Positions 51,206 to 59,332 of a DNA stretch of 64,000 bases are shown here, piece by piece. Both the position numbers and the translations under genes were made by a program. The stretch lies in assembly GCA_036275915.1 (NCBI GenBank), contig DASUCV010000014.1:1-64000 (forward strand), in the 5' to 3' direction. The notes under the pieces were generated by a model. That model saw only the letters and a program-made list of their open reading frames with translations. It did not search any database and had not been told where the DNA came from. Numbering within the stretch: position 1 is the first letter of the stretch; the number at the start of each line of letters is the position of its first letter. The stretch comes from Candidatus Polarisedimenticolaceae bacterium. GTDB taxonomy: Bacteria; Acidobacteriota; Polarisedimenticolia; Polarisedimenticolales; DASRJG01.

Positions 51206-51889
51206 TTGGGCGCCGTCATCGCACCGTCGATCCTGTCGGCCGATTTCTCGCGCCTCGGCGCGGAGATCAAAGACGCCGAGGCCGGCGGCGCCGCGATGAT
51301 CCACGTCGACGTCATGGACGGCCACTTCGTTCCGAACATCACGATCGGGCCGGCGGTGACGAAGGCGGTACGGCGCGTCACGCAGCTCCCGGTCGATTGC
51401 CACCTGATGATCGAGGAGCCCGACCGTTACATCGACGCCTTCGCCGAGGCCGGAGCCGACATGATCTCGGTCCACGTCGAGGTCGCGCGGCATCTCGAGC
51501 GCACCGTGCGCGCGATCCAGGCCGCGGGGCGGAAGGCCGGCGTCGTCCTGAACCCGGCGACGCCCCTCGACTCCCTCACCGAGATCCTGCCGGCGGCCGA
51601 CTTCGTCCTGCTCATGTCGGTCAACCCCGGCTTCGGCGGCCAGCAGCTCATCCGGCCGGTTCTCGACAAGGTCCGGCGCCTCCGCGCGTGGATCGATCGC
51701 GAAGGTCTCGCCACGCGGATCGAGATCGACGGCGGGGTGACTCTCGAGAACGTCGACGAGGTCGCGGCGACCGGCGTCGACATGATCGTCGCCGGCTCGG
51801 CGATCTTCGGCACGACGGACGCGAGGGGCGCGACGTCGGCGCTCGTCCGGCGGGCCGCCGCCGTCGCGGAGCAGGCGCGCCGTGTCTGA
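51206..51889 (+). CDS. rpe: Ribulose-phosphate 3-epimerase
   Basis: Interconverts ribulose 5-phosphate and xylulose 5-phosphate in the pentose phosphate path. The 227-residue TIM barrel has IAPSILSADFSRLG (Ser, Asp), HVDVMDGHFVPNITIGP with metal-binding His and Asp, CHLMIEEP, LLMSVNPGFGGQ, IEIDGGV and VAGSAIF. The start is a TTG at 51206 with AGGAGA upstream, giving MGAVIAPSIL. It overlaps the thioesterase gene by 8 bases. Confidence 0.95.
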   Translation: MGAVIAPSILSADFSRLGAEIKDAEAGGAAMIHVDVMDGHFVPNITIGPAVTKAVRRVTQLPVDCHLMIEEPDRYIDAFAEAGADMISVHVEVARHLERTVRAIQAAGRKAGVVLNPATPLDSLTEILPAADFVLLMSVNPGFGGQQLIRPVLDKVRRLRAWIDREGLATRIEIDGGVTLENVDEVAATGVDMIVAGSAIFGTTDARGATSALVRRAAAVAEQARRV

Positions 51890-52310
51890 GACGACCGCCG
51901 CCCCGATCCGCGTTTCGATCACCGGAACACGCGTCCGCTACCCCGAGACCGACCGGATGGGGATCGCGCACCACACGCACTACTTCGTCTGGTTCGAGCT
52001 GGGCCGCACCGAGCTCATGCGCGAGGCCGGATGCGCCTACGGCGCCCTCGAGGACGACGACGAGGTCTTCTTCCCCGTCATCGAGGCGGGCGCGGCCTAC
52101 AAGGCGTCGGCGCGCTACGACGAGCGGATCGAGATCGAGACCCGCCTGACGGCGGCCGAAGGAGCCCGCGTGCGATTCGAGTACGCCGTGCGGCGCGCCG
52201 GTGACGGCACGCTCCTCGCGACCGGGTTCACGGTCCACGCCGCGTGCGGCCCCGACGGCCGTCCGATGAGGATCCCCGAGTCGGTGCGGGCGCGGCTGGG
52301 GAGTGCATGA
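51882..52310 (+). CDS. Acyl-CoA thioesterase, YbgC-like hotdog fold
   Basis: A 142-residue 4-hydroxybenzoyl-CoA-thioesterase-type enzyme. The signature RYPETDRMGIAHHTHYFVWFE (core YPETDRMGIAHHTHYF) holds the catalytic Asp and a His-rich stretch. Such enzymes hydrolyse short or medium acyl-CoAs; in Proteobacteria ybgC belongs to the tol-pal cluster, and here the next gene is bamD, another outer-membrane gene. Starts at a GTG and overlaps both neighbours. Confidence 0.85.
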   Translation: MSETTAAPIRVSITGTRVRYPETDRMGIAHHTHYFVWFELGRTELMREAGCAYGALEDDDEVFFPVIEAGAAYKASARYDERIEIETRLTAAEGARVRFEYAVRRAGDGTLLATGFTVHAACGPDGRPMRIPESVRARLGSA

Positions 52311-53107
52311 CGAGACGAACGATCGCCTGCGTCATGCTCGCTTCGATTGCGATCACAGGGTGCGCCGGCAAGAAAAAGAAGGCCCAGTCGACGGCGGAGG
52401 TCTTGACCGCGGAGCAGACCCTCGCCCGCGCCGACGACGCGATGGCGCGCCATCAGCTCCGCAAGGCGAAGAACCTTCTCCAGGGGATCCAGTTCACGCA
52501 GGCCGAGCGTCCGACGTACGAGCCGCTCGTCCGTCTCGGCCTCGCGGACGCGACGTACTACCTCGGCGACGATCTCTCGCTCATCGAGGCGCGCTCCAAG
52601 TACCTCGATTTCGTGACCCTCTACGCCGATCACCCGCGCGCGCCTTACGCGCAGTTCCAGGCGGGCATGTGCTCGGTGAAGCAGATCTACACGGCGGCGC
52701 GCGACCAGGCGCAGACCCGGGTGGCGATCGACGACTTCGCGGAGATCGACAAGCGCTGGCCGCAGTCGCCGTACGGCCGCGCCGCGCGCCAGTTCGTCGG
52801 CAAGGGCCAGGACGTGCTCGCCGAGCACGAGTTCGTCGTCGGCACCTTCTACCGCACGAAACAGGCGTACGCCGCGGCGGCTCAGCGTTTCAAGCATCTG
52901 CTCGAGACCTATCCGACCTACCGCGCGAAGGACAAGGTTTACTACTGGCTCGGATGGACCATGACCCATGCCAGCGATACCGCGGGCGGCCGCGTGTGGC
53001 TCGATCAGGTCATGAACGAGTACCCGCGCAGCAAATACGCCTCGATGGCCCAGAAGCTCCTCGCCGACGAAGCGAAGCAGGACGCGAAGAAGCCGAAGAC
53101 GGAATAG
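52307..53107 (+). CDS. BamD-like outer membrane assembly lipoprotein
   Basis: A 266-residue lipoprotein with lipobox AITGC (Cys19) and five TPR-like helical pairs, the layout of BamD, part of the beta-barrel assembly machine. It shows QAERPTYEPLVRLGLADATYYL, YPTYRAKDKVYYWLGW and a final YPRSKYASMAQKLL. A Lys-rich end is unusual but harmless. It points to a diderm cell. Another YfiO/CpoB-like TPR lipoprotein is the alternative. It ends 1 base from a convergent gene. Confidence 0.82.
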   Translation: MTRRTIACVMLASIAITGCAGKKKKAQSTAEVLTAEQTLARADDAMARHQLRKAKNLLQGIQFTQAERPTYEPLVRLGLADATYYLGDDLSLIEARSKYLDFVTLYADHPRAPYAQFQAGMCSVKQIYTAARDQAQTRVAIDDFAEIDKRWPQSPYGRAARQFVGKGQDVLAEHEFVVGTFYRTKQAYAAAAQRFKHLLETYPTYRAKDKVYYWLGWTMTHASDTAGGRVWLDQVMNEYPRSKYASMAQKLLADEAKQDAKKPKTE

Positions 53108-53108
53108 G

Positions 53109-53978
53109 TCAGAACAACCGGTCGTGCGCCGTCTTCGTGATCGCGGCGAGGCCGGGATACGCCGCGACAAGCTCCGGCGGCACCTCCGGCACGACCCCCT
53201 GGATGAGATGCTTGAGCTGGAGCGCGTTCGCGAGCGCCTGCCCGCGGAAGTGATTGTTCGCGATCGCGTAGACGGCGTGCGCGGACCGGCTCATGCCGCG
53301 TGCCGTCTCCGCGAGCGGCCCGAGCTCGCTCTCGGCGTAGAGGTAGTCGTAACGCGCGTCGCGGCCCGCGTCCTCGGCAAACCAGTTCGCCGCGTTCCGT
53401 CCGTGCAGGCGCAGGTACCCGACTTCCGAGGTCACGCGGGGCCGCGGGGGTGCCGTGCTCGACATCCGCGGCTGATCGACGACGCACCATCCGGCGCCGA
53501 GGCGGTGAATCCACGCGGCGGCGGCATCGTCGTCCCACGAGACATGGCGCGTCTCGACGACGACCGGCCAGCCGGACGCGGCGTCGACGAGGCGGCCGAC
53601 CCTCCCGCGATTGGTTTCCGTCCAGTGGAAGGACTGCGGGAACTGGACGAGCAGCGCACCGAGGAGACCCGACGCGCGCAGCGGGGCCAATCCCTCGAAC
53701 GTCGGCCTTACGACGGCCGCCGCGTCGTCCCACGGCTCGTGCGTCCACGCGCGGTGCGCCTTCGCGGTGAAGCGGAAGCCGGACCGCTTCGCGCCGCGCT
53801 TCGCCCACGACTCGGCGGTCTTCGGCGACGCGGGGCGGTAGAACGTGCTGTTGATCTCGACGACGTCGACGAACCGCGCGAGCCACGACAGACGGTCGAA
53901 GCCGCGATGCGCGGTGGCGGGATAGGCGATCCCGGCCCAATCGGGATAGTCCCAGCCCGCGACGCCGACGTAGGTCAC
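53109..53978 (-). CDS. DUF72 family protein
   Basis: A 289-residue TIM-barrel protein of the DUF72 (YecE) family: VGVAGWDYPDWAG at the start, EINSTFYRPASPKTAESW (about 40-57), FTAKAHRAWTHE, LLVQFPQSFHWTE, and a conserved LRLHGRNAANWF end. The family has no proved function; its barrel resembles sugar-phosphate isomerases and endonuclease IV. It overlaps panE by ATGA as the last gene of a three-gene set. Confidence 0.9.
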   Translation of the reverse strand: MTYVGVAGWDYPDWAGIAYPATAHRGFDRLSWLARFVDVVEINSTFYRPASPKTAESWAKRGAKRSGFRFTAKAHRAWTHEPWDDAAAVVRPTFEGLAPLRASGLLGALLVQFPQSFHWTETNRGRVGRLVDAASGWPVVVETRHVSWDDDAAAAWIHRLGAGWCVVDQPRMSSTAPPRPRVTSEVGYLRLHGRNAANWFAEDAGRDARYDYLYAESELGPLAETARGMSRSAHAVYAIANNHFRGQALANALQLKHLIQGVVPEVPPELVAAYPGLAAITKTAHDRLF

Positions 53979-54901
53979 CCCATGCGGGCGGCCGCCTCCT
54001 TCGGCGCGAGCTTCGCGTAGATCCGGTCGTGGACGGGCGTCTCGATGCCGAGCGCGTCTCCGATCCGGACGACCGCGCCCGTCCAGTCGTCGAGCTCCGA
54101 GGGCCGGCCGGCGGCGATATCGCGCTGCAGCGAGGACGTTCCCGAGGGAGAAAGTCCGGAGACGAAGGCGAGCGCCGACGCCACGGCATCGTCGGGGAGC
54201 GCGACCCCACGCGCGCGGCCAAGCTCGAAGATCTCGCGCATCGCCCCCTCGAGCATCGCCCAGAGCTCGGGGCTACCGCGCATCGTGCCGAGATCGGCGT
54301 CGGCGAAGGCGCCGACGCCGCCGACCGGTACGACGAAGAGGAACTTCTGCCACAGCGCGACGTGGATGTCCTTGGGGATCTCGGCGGAGATTCCGGCATC
54401 GCGGAACGCCTGACGCAGGCGGCGCGTGCGCGCACGCACACGGCCGTCGAGCTCGCCGAATCGGATGAAGTTCGTGGAGCCGACGCTCACGATCCGCCCG
54501 GGGCCGTCGACGCGGGTGATCGTGCCGCAGAGCCCGCCCATGACGCGGTCGAGGCCGAGCGCCGAGGTGAGGCGGTCGACGGTCTCGACACCGTTCTGGA
54601 GCGGGACGACGACGGCGCGCCGGCCGAGGACCGGCGCGAGCCCTGCGGCGACGGCGGCGACCTGCCACGACTTCACGCCGAGGATCACGACCTGCGCGTC
54701 CCGGATGGAAGCGAGGTCGTCGGTGGCGTCCTTCGGCCTCACGACGGTCGTCGCATCGTCGGTGACGAGCGTGAGACCGCGATCGCGGATCGCCGCCAGA
54801 TGCGCGCCGCGCGCGATGAAGACGACGTCGTGGCCCGCCTGCGCGAGACGCGCGCCGAAGTACCCTCCCGCGCCGCCCACGCCGACGACCGCGATGCTCA
54901 T
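53975..54901 (-). CDS. panE: 2-dehydropantoate 2-reductase (ketopantoate reductase)
   Basis: NADPH-dependent reduction of ketopantoate in CoA synthesis. The 308-residue protein has VVGVGGAGGYFGARLAQAG (the Rossmann core GVGGAGGYFGARL), VILGVKSWQV, PLQNGVETVDRL, and the catalytic Lys in LWQKFLFVVPVGG near 190, followed by the family's SSLQRDIAAGRPSELD. ApbA/PanE family membership is clear; some paralogues act on other keto acids. Confidence 0.87.
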   Translation of the reverse strand: MSIAVVGVGGAGGYFGARLAQAGHDVVFIARGAHLAAIRDRGLTLVTDDATTVVRPKDATDDLASIRDAQVVILGVKSWQVAAVAAGLAPVLGRRAVVVPLQNGVETVDRLTSALGLDRVMGGLCGTITRVDGPGRIVSVGSTNFIRFGELDGRVRARTRRLRQAFRDAGISAEIPKDIHVALWQKFLFVVPVGGVGAFADADLGTMRGSPELWAMLEGAMREIFELGRARGVALPDDAVASALAFVSGLSPSGTSSLQRDIAAGRPSELDDWTGAVVRIGDALGIETPVHDRIYAKLAPKEAAARMG

Positions 54902-54908
54902 CGCGCGC

Positions 54909-55694
54909 TCAGAACCGGAGCGACAGGCAGCTGAGGCCGCCGTCCATCTTCTGGAACTCCGACATGTCGAGGGCGACGACCTCGAGGCCGGCCGCCTCGA
55001 CCGCGCGCCTCGTCTTCAGGAATCCGCCGGCGAGCAGCACACGGCCGCCGATGGCGACGGCGTTCGCGGCATACGTCTCGTCATCGGGCACCGTGACCCT
55101 CTCGTACCCCTCGAACGCCGGATCCCGGGCGAGCGCGTCGACGGCGAGCAGGCGCCGACCGCCGAGCCACGCCATGCCGCTCTTGAGGTGGAGGAGCCCG
55201 TCCGCTCGCCGCACGTCCGCGATCCGCACCGCGAACCCCTGGCGCGCCAGGATCTCGCCGAGCTGGCGCGCGCCCTCCTCGTCCGTGCGCGACGAGAGGC
55301 CGATGAAGAACGTCTCGCCCGCCGCGCAGACATCGCCGCCGTCGACCGAGCCGGGTGCCTCGATCGCTCCGGCGATCGGGACGCACGACGCGATGGTGCT
55401 CCGGAGCGAGGCGACCTCGCCGGCGCGGCTCTTCGCCCCCGGCCGCATGAGGACGGCGCCTCCCGGCGTCATGACGGCGACGTCCTCGACGAACGTCGCG
55501 TCGGGGAATGCCGCGTCGGGCGCCGCGGTCACGACCGCCACACCATGGTGCGCGAGCGCCCCGGCGTAGCGTCCGTGCTGCTCGAGCGCGCGGGCGAAGT
55601 CGGGCGCGCCGAGCCCCGCCGTCGTCAGGCCGTCGGCGAAGTTCGGCGTGGGAGGACGGACGATGGCATTTTTGAAGACCGGTTCGCTCTTCAT
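54909..55694 (-). CDS. Dimethylarginine dimethylaminohydrolase / amidinotransferase family
   Basis: A 261-residue guanidine-modifying enzyme. The pattern fits DDAH: FVEDVAVM (acidic pair), DGGDV (about 126-130), LHLKSGMAWL with the catalytic His (about 165), and the nucleophile Cys near the end in DGGLSCLSLRF. It would hydrolyse methylated arginines to citrulline, or a similar compound. The ATG at 55694 is chosen; an extension upstream would run into the divergent acyl-CoA synthetase gene. It heads an operon with panE and DUF72. Confidence 0.82.
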   Translation of the reverse strand: MKSEPVFKNAIVRPPTPNFADGLTTAGLGAPDFARALEQHGRYAGALAHHGVAVVTAAPDAAFPDATFVEDVAVMTPGGAVLMRPGAKSRAGEVASLRSTIASCVPIAGAIEAPGSVDGGDVCAAGETFFIGLSSRTDEEGARQLGEILARQGFAVRIADVRRADGLLHLKSGMAWLGGRRLLAVDALARDPAFEGYERVTVPDDETYAANAVAIGGRVLLAGGFLKTRRAVEAAGLEVVALDMSEFQKMDGGLSCLSLRF

Positions 55695-55722
55695 CAGGAG
55701 CGAAGGATAGCGCCGCTCTTGG

Positions 55723-55728
55723 TATCGT
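55723..55728 (+). promoter_or_regulatory. -10 box close to the acyl-CoA synthetase start
   Basis: TATCGT ends 9 bases before the ATG at 55738. No ribosome binding site is visible in the short gap. A short-leader or leaderless transcript is predicted. Confidence 0.35.
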
Positions 55729-55737
55729 ACGCCGCTC

Positions 55738-57855
55738 ATGGCGAAAACCGACCGTCCCTCGCTCGATCCGATCTTCCGCCCGCGCTCGGTCGCGGTGATC
55801 GGCGCCTCGCGCCGCCCGCACACGATCGGCCGCGAGATCCTCGCCAACCTCGCGGGGTTCGAGTTCACGGGGCCGGTCTATCCGGTCAATCCAGGCGCGA
55901 CGTCGATCCACTCGATCCCGTGCTATCCGTCGATCGGCGCCATCCCCGGTCCCGTCGATCTCGCGATCGTCACCGTTCCGAAGGAAAAGGTCCTCGAGGT
56001 CGTCCACGCTTGCGGCCGGAAGAAGGTCGGCGGCCTCGTCGTCATCACGGCGGGCTTCAAGGAGATCGGCGGCGACGGGCGCTCGCTCGAGGCGGCGCTC
56101 AAGGCGGCGGTGCGGAAGTACCGGATGCGGATGGTCGGCCCGAACTGCATGGGCGTCGTCAACACCGAGGAGAACGTCCGCTTGAACGCCACGTTCGCGG
56201 CGACCGTCCCGGTGCGCGGGAACGTCGGCTTCGTCTCGCAGTCGGGCGCGCTCGGCGAGGCGATCCTCGCCGACGCCGCCGACAACGGTCTCGGCGTCGC
56301 GATGTTCGTCTCGATGGGGAACAAGACCGACGTCTCCGGCAACGACCTCCTCGAGTACTGGGAGGACAATCCGGACGTCCAGGCGATCCTCATGTACCTC
56401 GAGTCGTTCGGCAACCCGCGGCGGTTCACGACGATCGCGCGCCGCATCACGCGCAAGAAGCCGATCGTCGCCGTGAAGGCGGGCCGGACGGCGCGCGGGG
56501 CGCAGGCGGCTTCGTCGCACACCGGCTCGATCGTCGCGCTCGACACCGCCACCGACACGCTCCTCGAGCAGTGCGGAGTGCTCCGCGTCTCGTCGATGGA
56601 GGAGATGATCTCGCTCGCGCAGGCACTCGCCAATCAGCCGGTCCCGAAGGGCGGCCGCATCGCGATCGTGACGAACGCGGGCGGCCCGGGGATCCTCTGC
56701 ACCGACGCCCTCATCGGGGCGGGCCTCACGCTCGCCGAGCTCGCGCCGAAGACCCGGAAGGCGCTCGCCAAGGCGCTGCCGCCGGAGGCGTCGACCGCGA
56801 ACCCGGTCGACATGATCGCGTCGGCGGACGCCGCGCGTTATCGCGCGGCGCTCGACCTCGTGAAGAAGGATCCCGGCGTCGACGGGATCGTCGCGATCTT
56901 CGTCTCGCCGATCATGATCGACGCCTACGAGGTCGCGGGCGCGATCGCGATGGCCGCCGACGGCACGAAGCCGGTGCTCTCGGTCTTCATGGGCAAGCAG
57001 CGGAGCGCGGAAGGGGTCGCGTGGCTGCGCGACCGGCGCGTGCCGGTTTACCGGTTCCCCGAGGATGCCGCCGCGGCGATGGTCGGCCTCGCCCGCTACC
57101 GCGAGCTGCGCGACCGCCCGGCCGGTAAGACGGTGAGGTACAAGGCGGAGCCGCGTCGCGCGAAGAAGGCGATCGCCACCGCTCGCCGCGCGGGCCGCAC
57201 GATGCTCGCCGCCGACGAGGTGCGCGAGGTTCTCACCGCGTACGGCCTGGCGCTGGCGCCATCGGCGCTCGCCTCCTCGGCCGGCGAGGCGATCGACGCC
57301 GCGCAGGAGTTCGGCTACCCGGTCGTTTTGAAGGCGTCGTCGGCCCGCATCTCGCACAAGTCGGACGTCGGCGGCGTCAAGGTCGATCTCAGGAACGCGG
57401 ACGAGGTGGGCCAGGCGTACCGCGATCTCGTCGGCCGCCTCCGCAAGGCCGACCCGAAGATCCGTGTACAGGTCCAGCCGATGATCACGGGCGGCCGCGA
57501 GACGATCCTCGGCATGACGCGCGACCCTCAGTTCGGGCCGGTCCTCATGTTCGGTCTCGGCGGCATCTTCGTCGAGGTCATGAAGGACGTCGCGATCCGC
57601 ATCCACCCGCTCACCGACGTGACCGCGCGCGGGATGATCGAGCGCATCAAGGGCTTCCCGCTCCTCGCCGGCGCGCGCGGCGACGTTCCGGTCGACCTCG
57701 CCTTCCTCGAGGAGTCGCTCCTCCGCCTCTCCCAGCTCGTCGGCGACCTCGAAGACGACCTCGCCGAGCTCGACCTCAACCCGCTCATCGTGACGAGCGA
57801 CCGCAAGCGCTCGTTCATCGTCGACGCGAGGATCGCGCTGACCGCGAAAAGCTAG
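55738..57855 (+). CDS. ADP-forming acetyl/acyl-CoA synthetase, alpha-beta fusion
   Basis: Couples acyl-CoA hydrolysis to ATP formation (acid + ATP from acyl-CoA + ADP + Pi). The 705-residue protein joins the alpha part (CoA-binding, about 10-140; succinyl-CoA-ligase-like, 150-460; the phospho-His is in SSHTGSIVALD near 261) with a beta ATP-grasp part (about 480-700; VLKASSARISHKSDVGGVKVDL core KASSARISHKSD, and ELDLNPL). No acetyltransferase (GNAT) domain is attached, unlike bacterial Pat proteins. It would allow ATP to be made from acetyl-CoA, as in archaea. Confidence 0.9.
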   Translation: MAKTDRPSLDPIFRPRSVAVIGASRRPHTIGREILANLAGFEFTGPVYPVNPGATSIHSIPCYPSIGAIPGPVDLAIVTVPKEKVLEVVHACGRKKVGGLVVITAGFKEIGGDGRSLEAALKAAVRKYRMRMVGPNCMGVVNTEENVRLNATFAATVPVRGNVGFVSQSGALGEAILADAADNGLGVAMFVSMGNKTDVSGNDLLEYWEDNPDVQAILMYLESFGNPRRFTTIARRITRKKPIVAVKAGRTARGAQAASSHTGSIVALDTATDTLLEQCGVLRVSSMEEMISLAQALANQPVPKGGRIAIVTNAGGPGILCTDALIGAGLTLAELAPKTRKALAKALPPEASTANPVDMIASADAARYRAALDLVKKDPGVDGIVAIFVSPIMIDAYEVAGAIAMAADGTKPVLSVFMGKQRSAEGVAWLRDRRVPVYRFPEDAAAAMVGLARYRELRDRPAGKTVRYKAEPRRAKKAIATARRAGRTMLAADEVREVLTAYGLALAPSALASSAGEAIDAAQEFGYPVVLKASSARISHKSDVGGVKVDLRNADEVGQAYRDLVGRLRKADPKIRVQVQPMITGGRETILGMTRDPQFGPVLMFGLGGIFVEVMKDVAIRIHPLTDVTARGMIERIKGFPLLAGARGDVPVDLAFLEESLLRLSQLVGDLEDDLAELDLNPLIVTSDRKRSFIVDARIALTAKS

Positions 57856-57939
57856 GGTTGAGCCGGCGCCGTTCTAGGCCGAAGCGGGGTTTTCCGCTTA
57901 AACTCGTGCGGTCCTCATGCGGGGACCGGTGGGCTCGGG

Positions 57940-58716
57940 ATGGCATGGATCCGGGAGGCGATCGGCGCGCTCGTCGACATCGACGGCACGCTCGTCGACG
58001 TGGGGCGCGGAGCGGTGCCCGGCGCGGCGGCGTTCCTCGACCGGCTCCACGCCAGGGCCCTCCCGTACAAGATCTGCAGCAATACGTCGCGGCGGTCGCG
58101 CGCCGACGTCGTGCGCGCGCTCGCGGACGACGGCCTGCGGGTGCGCGCCGGTGACATCGTGCTCCCCGCGCTCCTCGCGAGGCGCACGATCCTCGACTCG
58201 GGCGCGCACCGCGCGCAGCTCCTCGTTCCCGAAGCGTGCGTCGCGGATTTCGCGGGGATCGAAGCGGTCGAGGAGGGAGGGGATTGGGTCGTCGTCGGCG
58301 ACCTCGGGCGAGGGTTCACCGCCGACCGTCTCGACCCGGCGTTCCGCGCGCTTCGCGACGGAGCGCGCCTCCTCGCGCTGCACCGGAACCTCTCGTGGTA
58401 CGCGGGGCCCGAGCGGGGATGGGTGCTCGACGCGGGGGCCTACGTGGCGGCGCTCGAGCAGGCGAGCGGTGCCGCGGCAATCGTCGTCGGGAAGCCGGCC
58501 CGCGCGTTCTTCGACCTGGCGCTCGCCGATCTCGGCCTGCCGGCCGCGGACGTCGTCATGATCGGGGACAGCATCGAGAACGATTGCGTCGGGGCGGCGG
58601 CGGCCGGCTGCCGGACCTGCGTCGTACGCGGCACCGCGTTTCGCGCAGAGACCCTCGCCGCTTCTCCGGTCCGCCCCGACGTCGTCGTCGATTCGGTCGA
58701 CGACCTCACACCCTGA
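57940..58716 (+). CDS. HAD-superfamily phosphatase, NagD/PGP type
   Basis: A 258-residue HAD hydrolase with a type IIA cap. Motif I DIDGTLVD (about 13-20), motif II CSNTSRRSR (about 46-54), motif III Lys in VVGKPARAFF (about 184) and motif IV MIGDSIENDCVGA (about 207) are complete. Relatives remove phosphate from phosphoglycolate, ribonucleotides or phospholysine. Upstream (57882-57899) is a small AAGCGG/CCGCTT hairpin followed by a TAAACT box at 57899-57904. Confidence 0.87.
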   Translation: MAWIREAIGALVDIDGTLVDVGRGAVPGAAAFLDRLHARALPYKICSNTSRRSRADVVRALADDGLRVRAGDIVLPALLARRTILDSGAHRAQLLVPEACVADFAGIEAVEEGGDWVVVGDLGRGFTADRLDPAFRALRDGARLLALHRNLSWYAGPERGWVLDAGAYVAALEQASGAAAIVVGKPARAFFDLALADLGLPAADVVMIGDSIENDCVGAAAAGCRTCVVRGTAFRAETLAASPVRPDVVVDSVDDLTP

Positions 58717-58719
58717 GGA

Positions 58720-59211
58720 TCAGAAACCGATTCCCACGCTGACGTGCGGCAGGTTGAGGCCGATCCCGAAGTGGGGGCCGCCGTAAGGGGCCGGACCGTA
58801 GTACGGAGCCGGCGGATAGGCCGGCGCCGGCGCGTAATACGGCGCGTAGTAGCCGCCGTAGTAGGCCGGCGGCGCGACGACGACCGGGCCGTAGTACGGC
58901 GCGTAGTAGCCACCGTAGTAGCCGCCGTGCACGTGATAGCCGCCGCCGTAGTAGCCGTGGGAGTGGCCGTAGCCGCCGCCGTAATAGGCGCCGCCCGTGT
59001 GATAGCCGCCACCGCCGTGGTAGCCGCCACCGCCACCACCGTGCCAGCCACCGCCACCGCCACCACCGCCGTGATAGCCGCCACCACCGTGATAGCCGCC
59101 GCGCCCCTGGGCTGCCGAAGCCGAGGACGCCGACATGCCGAGCACGAGCGCCGGGATCGCCAAGGCCGCGGCGAAGCGGAGCAGACGAGAGTGAATGGAT
59201 CGAGCGTACAT
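58720..59211 (-). CDS. Gly/Tyr/His-rich exported protein
   Basis: A 163-residue protein with a signal peptide (cut after about residue 34, ASSASAAQ). The rest is low complexity: GGYHGGG units (about 38-75), then GGYYGGYYAPYYGP repeats, Pro-rich stretches and a short end, HVSVGIGF. Such proteins coat surfaces or bind metals via His. The start at 59211 has GGAGGA upstream. The repeated codons explain the run of CCGCC triplets on the plus strand. No function can be assigned. Confidence 0.72.
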   Translation of the reverse strand: MYARSIHSRLLRFAAALAIPALVLGMSASSASAAQGRGGYHGGGGYHGGGGGGGGWHGGGGGGYHGGGGYHTGGAYYGGGYGHSHGYYGGGYHVHGGYYGGYYAPYYGPVVVAPPAYYGGYYAPYYAPAPAYPPAPYYGPAPYGGPHFGIGLNLPHVSVGIGF

Positions 59212-59332
59212 CTCAGTCCTCCACGTTGATTTCCGCGGAAACCGATTGCGAGGTCCGGGCCAAGACCGGGAATCCGGAAGAACGCCCCTTTTCACGGAGC
59301 GGTCCGCTGCCGAGGACGCGGCGCTGTCCTCC

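Noticed and set aside
58730-59110. CCGCC-type short tandem repeats as a DNA repeat array or CRISPR
   Set aside because: They are the codons of Gly/Tyr/His repeats in a secreted protein; spacing is irregular and there are no unique spacers.
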